Shown: in pieces, positions 60,335 to 64,000 of the stretch
Numbering within the stretch: position 1 is the stretch's first letter
Layout: each line of letters opens with the position of its first letter
Assembly (NCBI RefSeq): GCF_013426735.1
Contig: NZ_AP023272.1
Span: forward strand, 3,578,501-3,642,500
DNA from: Agrobacterium vitis
GTDB taxonomy: Bacteria > Pseudomonadota > Alphaproteobacteria > Rhizobiales > Rhizobiaceae
Reading direction: 5' to 3'
Length of the DNA: 64,000 bases
Notes under the pieces: generated by a model
Told to the model about the DNA's origin: nothing
The model's database searches: none
What the model saw: only the letters and a program-made list of their open reading frames with translations
Position numbers and translations under genes: made by a program

Positions 60335-61009
60335 ATGCTTTCACACGAGACAATCTGGAATGCGATTGACCGGCTTGCCGAGCAGTATCATCTGACGCCG
60401 TCCGGCCTGGCACGAAAGGCCGGTCTGGATCCAACCTCGTTCAACAAGTCCAAGCGGGTCGGGCCGGATGGACGCATGCGCTGGCCATCGACCGAATCCA
60501 TCGCCAAGGTGCTGGAAGCGACAGGTGCGCGGATCGATCAATTCGTCACGCTGATCGGCAATGACCACCATCAGGGCAATGCCGTTCACGACATATTGCC
60601 GGATGGCAATTTCCCGCCGCAGATCGGCACGATTCCACTGCTTGGCTTGGCCCAGGCGGGCTCGGGCGGGTTTTTCGACGATGGCGGTTTTCCGGCCGGA
60701 CAAGGCTGGGATCTGGTGGATTTACCGACTTCCGCCAAGCCGGGCGTCTATGCCCTGGAAATTCAGGGCGACAGCATGAAGCCACTTTATCGCGATGGCG
60801 ACATTCTGATCGTTGAGCCAGGTGCGCCTGTGCGCCGGGGCGACCGGGTCGTCGTCAAAACCTGCGATGGCGAGGTCATGGCGAAGGTACTGGGCCGCCA
60901 GACGGCGCGGACCGTTGATCTTATTTCGATCAATCCCGACCATCCGAACCGGGTATTGGATATGCAGGACGTCGAATGGATCGCCCGAATCATCTGGGTC
61001 AGTCAGTAG
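60335..61009 (+). CDS. S24 (LexA-like) peptidase-domain repressor-like protein
   Basis: 224 residues from ATG 60335; an earlier in-frame ATG at 60200 is upstream but would add a poorly conserved region. Residues ~5-65 resemble a helix-turn-helix: IDRLAEQYHLTPSGLARKAGLDPTSFN with the SGLAR-turn. From ~95 the S24 domain runs, with the likely catalytic Ser147 in YALEIQGDSMKPLYRDGD and Lys175 in GDRVVVKTCDGE. The dyad Ser/Lys is intact. The GLAQAGSGG segment around residue 104 is a possible self-cleavage region. Such proteins are DNA-binding regulators responding to damage or stress; the targets are unknown. It stands alone after the response regulator. Confidence 0.82.
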   Translation: MLSHETIWNAIDRLAEQYHLTPSGLARKAGLDPTSFNKSKRVGPDGRMRWPSTESIAKVLEATGARIDQFVTLIGNDHHQGNAVHDILPDGNFPPQIGTIPLLGLAQAGSGGFFDDGGFPAGQGWDLVDLPTSAKPGVYALEIQGDSMKPLYRDGDILIVEPGAPVRRGDRVVVKTCDGEVMAKVLGRQTARTVDLISINPDHPNRVLDMQDVEWIARIIWVSQ

Positions 61010-61184
61010 GAATTATTTGCCATTCGCTCGATTTTCATAAAGGGTCTGCTGAGGCAGAATGCCAGCCTCTTGAAACGGCAGAGGGCAATCGCCATTCTTC
61101 AAGACGAACCGGTCTTCGGCCATATCCAGATGGCCTATAAGATAGGCCCAATACGATAAAGCAAATGACAGGAACAGAATTTCC

Positions 61185-61598
61185 ATGACCCCCCAGGTGA
61201 CCCTTCAGGATGCCCTGATTTTCGCAATGGTGATGACCTCTGCCGTCGACAATGCCATGGACGACCGGGAACTTGAGCGGATCGGCAATCTGGTCTCCAG
61301 CACGCCGGTGTTTGAAGGCTTCGATAAAAGCACCGTCTTGGATGTGGCCAGACGCTGCGGTGCTATGCTGGCTGGGCCAGAAGGACTGGACATCACCCTG
61401 GAAACCATCCGCGACGCGCTGCCGGAGCGCCTTTACGATACGGCCTATGCGCTGGCCGTCGAAGTTGCCGCTGTCGATCATACTGTCCTGCCAGAGGAAA
61501 TCCGCCTGCTGCAATTGCTGCGTGATCGTCTTGGCCTGGACAAGCTGACCTGCGCGGCCATCGAGCGCAGCGCCATTGCGCGCTATCGCAAGCCATAA
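61185..61598 (+). CDS. TerB family tellurite-resistance-type protein
   Basis: 137 residues. AGGAACAG lies before the ATG. TerB-fold features are LQDALIFAMVMTSAVDNAMDDRELERI, with the conserved Asp-rich loop, and a second similar helix pair VDHTVLPEEIRLLQLLRDRLGL. It is a small helical cytoplasmic protein; TerB domains often sit near membrane stress or phage-related systems, but alone they give no specific function. It converges on the solute-binding gene with only 19 bases between them. Confidence 0.85.
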   Translation: MTPQVTLQDALIFAMVMTSAVDNAMDDRELERIGNLVSSTPVFEGFDKSTVLDVARRCGAMLAGPEGLDITLETIRDALPERLYDTAYALAVEVAAVDHTVLPEEIRLLQLLRDRLGLDKLTCAAIERSAIARYRKP

Positions 61599-61617
61599 AA
61601 CACCTGCTTGAGATATT

Positions 61618-62490
61618 TCAGTAAAATCCCTCGGCAAAATACCGGCGGGACAATTCGTCCAGCCTGCCCTTACGCGACAGGGAGACCAGCGCATAGTCAA
61701 AGGCGGCGGCCAGAAAGCCGTCTTCCTTCCGCACCATGATGGTCATGCCTTCGCCGAGAAACTGCTGTGACAGGAAAGGCCCGCCGAGGAAAGCGCAGCA
61801 TTGGGCGGATGAGGTGCTGGCCAGCCAAAACGAGAGCTGCAATCCATCGGCGAAGGCCGCCTGGATTTTTTTCTGTTTCAGCGCATCCATCAAGGCGGCC
61901 TGATCGGCAAAACCCACCGGCGTGATCGCCGGGAAAAATGCCTTCAGCATGGCTTCCTGCGCCGTGCCGGTGACGATGCCGACCGGCTTTCCGGCCAATG
62001 CCGCAGGCGTATCGGCCTTGCCGAGATTGTCACGCGGCACAACGAAACGGGCCGGCAACATCAGATAAGGTCTGGAAAAGGCAAAATCCCGCCGCAACCC
62101 TGCCGTCACCGCCATGCCCGCCACCGCAGCATCGCCATGCTTGCTCAGCAGCGCGATTTCCATATCGGAAAACGGCACGGCCTGAACCTCGCATTTCGCC
62201 TCGACATCCAGTTCGCGGCAGATCTCCCGGACCAGGTCGATATTATAGCCGGTCAAATGGCCGGTCTGATCGAGAAAACTGAAGGGTGGAAAATCCACCG
62301 TGGTGAGAAACCGCAACCGCAGCAGCACCGATAGATCCGGCTTCGGCAACCGCGCCCGCGCATCGAACAGGACCGGCACCGATTGCGGAGACGGAAGCGC
62401 CTGTGCCTGAACGGGCAAGGGTGCGAGACCCAGGGATAGAAAAGGGAGCACACCACGGGTCAAAGCAGCCAATACAGTGATTGCCTTCAT
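61618..62490 (-). CDS. Periplasmic amino-acid-type solute-binding protein
   Basis: 290 residues from ATG 62490 (AAGGGG 5 bases upstream). A signal peptide is clear (MKAITVLAALTRGVLPFLSL ... PVQAQA). The fold is SBP_bac_3: LRFLTTVDFPPFSFLDQTGHL, TGYNIDLVREICRELD, VPFSDMEIALLSKHGDAAVA, and later GKPVGIVTGTAQEAMLKAFFP with ADGLQLSFWL. The EDGFLAAAFDYALVSL segment ends it. It probably binds an amino acid or small polar ligand. No permease lies beside it, so it may use a distant transporter or act as a sensor. It is divergent from the terminal glycosyltransferase by 65 bases. Confidence 0.85.
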   Translation of the reverse strand: MKAITVLAALTRGVLPFLSLGLAPLPVQAQALPSPQSVPVLFDARARLPKPDLSVLLRLRFLTTVDFPPFSFLDQTGHLTGYNIDLVREICRELDVEAKCEVQAVPFSDMEIALLSKHGDAAVAGMAVTAGLRRDFAFSRPYLMLPARFVVPRDNLGKADTPAALAGKPVGIVTGTAQEAMLKAFFPAITPVGFADQAALMDALKQKKIQAAFADGLQLSFWLASTSSAQCCAFLGGPFLSQQFLGEGMTIMVRKEDGFLAAAFDYALVSLSRKGRLDELSRRYFAEGFY

Positions 62491-62555
62491 GCGCCCCTTG
62501 GTTTTCAGGGATGTAACTTTCAACCGGCTCATTATCATCGCTTTCGGGCAGGCAA

Positions 62556-64000
62556 ATGGGGTGTGAGGTACGGTTATTGTTTAGCAAAGGAATCGCGGCG
62601 AGGAAACGCGCCGCGCCATTTTCACATATATCCTCTTTTTCATTTTCCCTTTCCGCGCCTGAACCGCCCCTGCTGCGATCCTCCGTCGATCTGGTCGAAC
62701 GGTTCGGCGAGGAAGTGCTCGTGCTGAAGCAGCTCGGGCTTCCAAAGCCGCTCCTGTCGCGTCTCATTCAGCAGGCGCTTGCCCATGGCACATCGATAGA
62801 GCAGGAATTTCTGGCCACTGGCGACATGGAGGCGCAGGACTATTACGCCGCCCTCGCCCGGCATCTCGACCTGCCCTTTCTGCCGGTGCTTCCGGTGGAG
62901 CAAGTTCTCTATTCCGACCACATGGACAGCCAATTGCGTAAGCCGGGCCTATTGCGGCTGCATGACAAAGTCCGCGCGCCGATCACCGTCATCGTTCCCG
63001 AGGCACGGCAATTCCATGTCTTGAAGGAGCGGCTCGCGCATGCTCCTGATTTGCGAGCATCGCTTGCCATCACCACACCGAGAGCCCTTTCCGGTGCGAT
63101 CTGGCAGGCTGGCGCCCGGCACCGCGTGGAAAAAGCCACGGCGCATCTGTTCGATACGGCACCACTGTCCTCGGCGCGCATGGTATTGACCGGCAAACAA
63201 GGCTTCTGGTTGGGATCTCTGCTAACGGCGACACTCGCCGCCTGTTCCACCTTTGGCTATGACGCGCTGGCGGTGATGCATATTCTGACATCGCTGCTTT
63301 ATCTTTGCATGCTCGCCTTTCGAGCCGCGACCCTGGCCTATAGAATCGGAGCGGCAGCCCCTCCCCCCGTCTTGCCCGCCTCGGTGGAGCTTCCAGTCTA
63401 TACCGTTCTTGTGGCGCTTTACCGGGAAAGCAGCATGATACCGCAATTGATAGACGGGCTGCTGCGGCTGGACTGGCCGGTTTCCAAGCTGGACATCAAG
63501 CTTGTTTGCGAGGCGGACGACCTTGACACACTGGGGGCGCTGGCGGAGGCAAACATCCCGGCCCATATCGAGATCATCCCAACCCCGCCGATTGGACCGC
63601 GCACCAAGCCGAAGGCGCTCAGCTATGCGCTGTCAGGCGCACGTGGTGATTTCCTGGTCCTCTATGATGCCGAGGACCGTCCGCATCCCGCCCAACTCAA
63701 GGAGGCCTATGCCCATTTCCTGTCCCGCCCACCTGAAGTGGCCTGCCTGCAAGCGCCGCTGATCATCGCCAATGGCGATGAAAGCTGGATTAGTGCCTTG
63801 TTTGCGCTCGAATACGCGGCTTTGTTTCGAGGCACCCTGCCAATGCTTGCCTATCATGGCATGCCCTTGCCGCTCGGCGGGACGTCCAACCATTTCCGTA
63901 TCGAGGCCTTGAAGGATGTCGGTGCCTGGGACCCCTATAATGTCACAGAGGACGCCGATCTCGGCCTGCGGCTGTTCCGGGCTGGTTATCGCTGTGAAAC
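62556..64000 (+). CDS. Membrane glycosyltransferase, GT2, cut by the window end
   Basis: At least 481 residues; the frame is open to the last base. The start is the ATG at 62556 (MGCEVRLLFSKGI) with GGGCAGG upstream, though it is uncertain. Residues ~50-160 (EEVLVLKQLGLPKPLLSR, then QEFLATGDMEAQDYYAALARHL) resemble the N-terminal domain of type II secretion ATPases, a fusion seen in some rhizobial GT2 proteins. Two membrane helices follow at about 215-255 (GFWLGSLLTATLAAC, AVMHILTSLLYLCMLAF). The GT-A domain has PVYTVLVALYRESSMIPQLI, DIKLVCEADDLDT, FLVLYDAEDRPHPAQL and NVTEDADLGLRL (TED catalytic region). It likely makes a surface polysaccharide. Confidence 0.85.
   Translation, partial: MGCEVRLLFSKGIAARKRAAPFSHISSFSFSLSAPEPPLLRSSVDLVERFGEEVLVLKQLGLPKPLLSRLIQQALAHGTSIEQEFLATGDMEAQDYYAALARHLDLPFLPVLPVEQVLYSDHMDSQLRKPGLLRLHDKVRAPITVIVPEARQFHVLKERLAHAPDLRASLAITTPRALSGAIWQAGARHRVEKATAHLFDTAPLSSARMVLTGKQGFWLGSLLTATLAACSTFGYDALAVMHILTSLLYLCMLAFRAATLAYRIGAAAPPPVLPASVELPVYTVLVALYRESSMIPQLIDGLLRLDWPVSKLDIKLVCEADDLDTLGALAEANIPAHIEIIPTPPIGPRTKPKALSYALSGARGDFLVLYDAEDRPHPAQLKEAYAHFLSRPPEVACLQAPLIIANGDESWISALFALEYAALFRGTLPMLAYHGMPLPLGGTSNHFRIEALKDVGAWDPYNVTEDADLGLRLFRAGYRCE

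Noticed and set aside
1..64000. CRISPR array, transposase, phage or rRNA genes
   Set aside because: No regularly spaced direct repeats, transposase motifs, phage structural genes or rRNA sequence were found on either strand.

Overview
This window looks like chromosomal DNA of an alphaproteobacterium of the family Rhizobiaceae, probably the Agrobacterium/Allorhizobium group. The call rests on four things: the gene string murA - DUF2948 - hisD - UPF0262 - small phosphatase - infA - maf - yacG - tRNA-Phe, a very long PodJ polarity protein, palindromic intergenic repeats resembling rhizobial RIME elements, and rhizobial-style PHO boxes. The species is inference; no rRNA is present. Coding density is high, and I see no phage genes, transposase or CRISPR array.

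Region by region. 1-1.4 kb: the end of a capsule/exopolysaccharide chain-length (Wzz/KpsE-like) gene and a GNAT acetyltransferase. 1.6-7.9 kb: a housekeeping block (tRNA-Thr, murA, hisD, infA, maf, yacG, tRNA-Phe). 8-16.6 kb: an accessory glycan block with two related glycosyltransferases, an SDR, a CmcI-type methyltransferase, and a tightly overlapping operon rfbF - rfbG - 3,5-epimerase-like - C-methyltransferase. The part from the SDR to rfbF is bracketed by two near-identical ~100 bp palindromic repeats. 17-23.8 kb: an aminotransferase, mscL, a giant solute-symporter-fused hybrid histidine kinase and an FKBP isomerase. 24-29.5 kb: a coupled metallophosphoesterase / Ser-Thr kinase-UspA pair, then the PdeM nuclease and an Lhr-like helicase. 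29.6-41.3 kb: a PheC-like binding protein, a YitT protein, a membrane diguanylate cyclase, a histidine acid phosphatase and an alkaline phosphatase that both have PHO boxes, a His-rich FtsX-type ABC exporter operon, and a TauE/TIGR02186 pair. 41.5-45.4 kb: podJ. 45.8-51.2 kb: a three-gene fatty-acid beta-oxidation operon closed by a strong terminator. 51.2-64 kb: mixed metabolic, envelope and regulatory genes (YagU, hydrolase, second YitT, TPR-methyltransferase, CAP lipoprotein, MATE exporter, pyrD, LuxR-type response regulator, S24 repressor-like protein, TerB) and a glycosyltransferase running off the right edge.

Several genes plausibly work together. The sugar operon should make a CDP-activated, C-methylated 6-deoxy sugar that the neighbouring glycosyltransferases could use. 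The two phosphatases look like one phosphate-starvation response. The symporter-kinase and the LuxR regulator resemble a CrbS/CrbR pair though they lie 36 kb apart. The beta-oxidation operon starts from a promoter whose -35/-10 spacer holds a dyad typical of MerR-family control.

The most interesting non-coding signals are a ~146 bp palindromic element present twice, each time abutting the TAA stop codon of an unrelated gene in the same orientation, and the RIME-like repeats. All functional calls come from reading motifs in the sequence; no similarity search was run.
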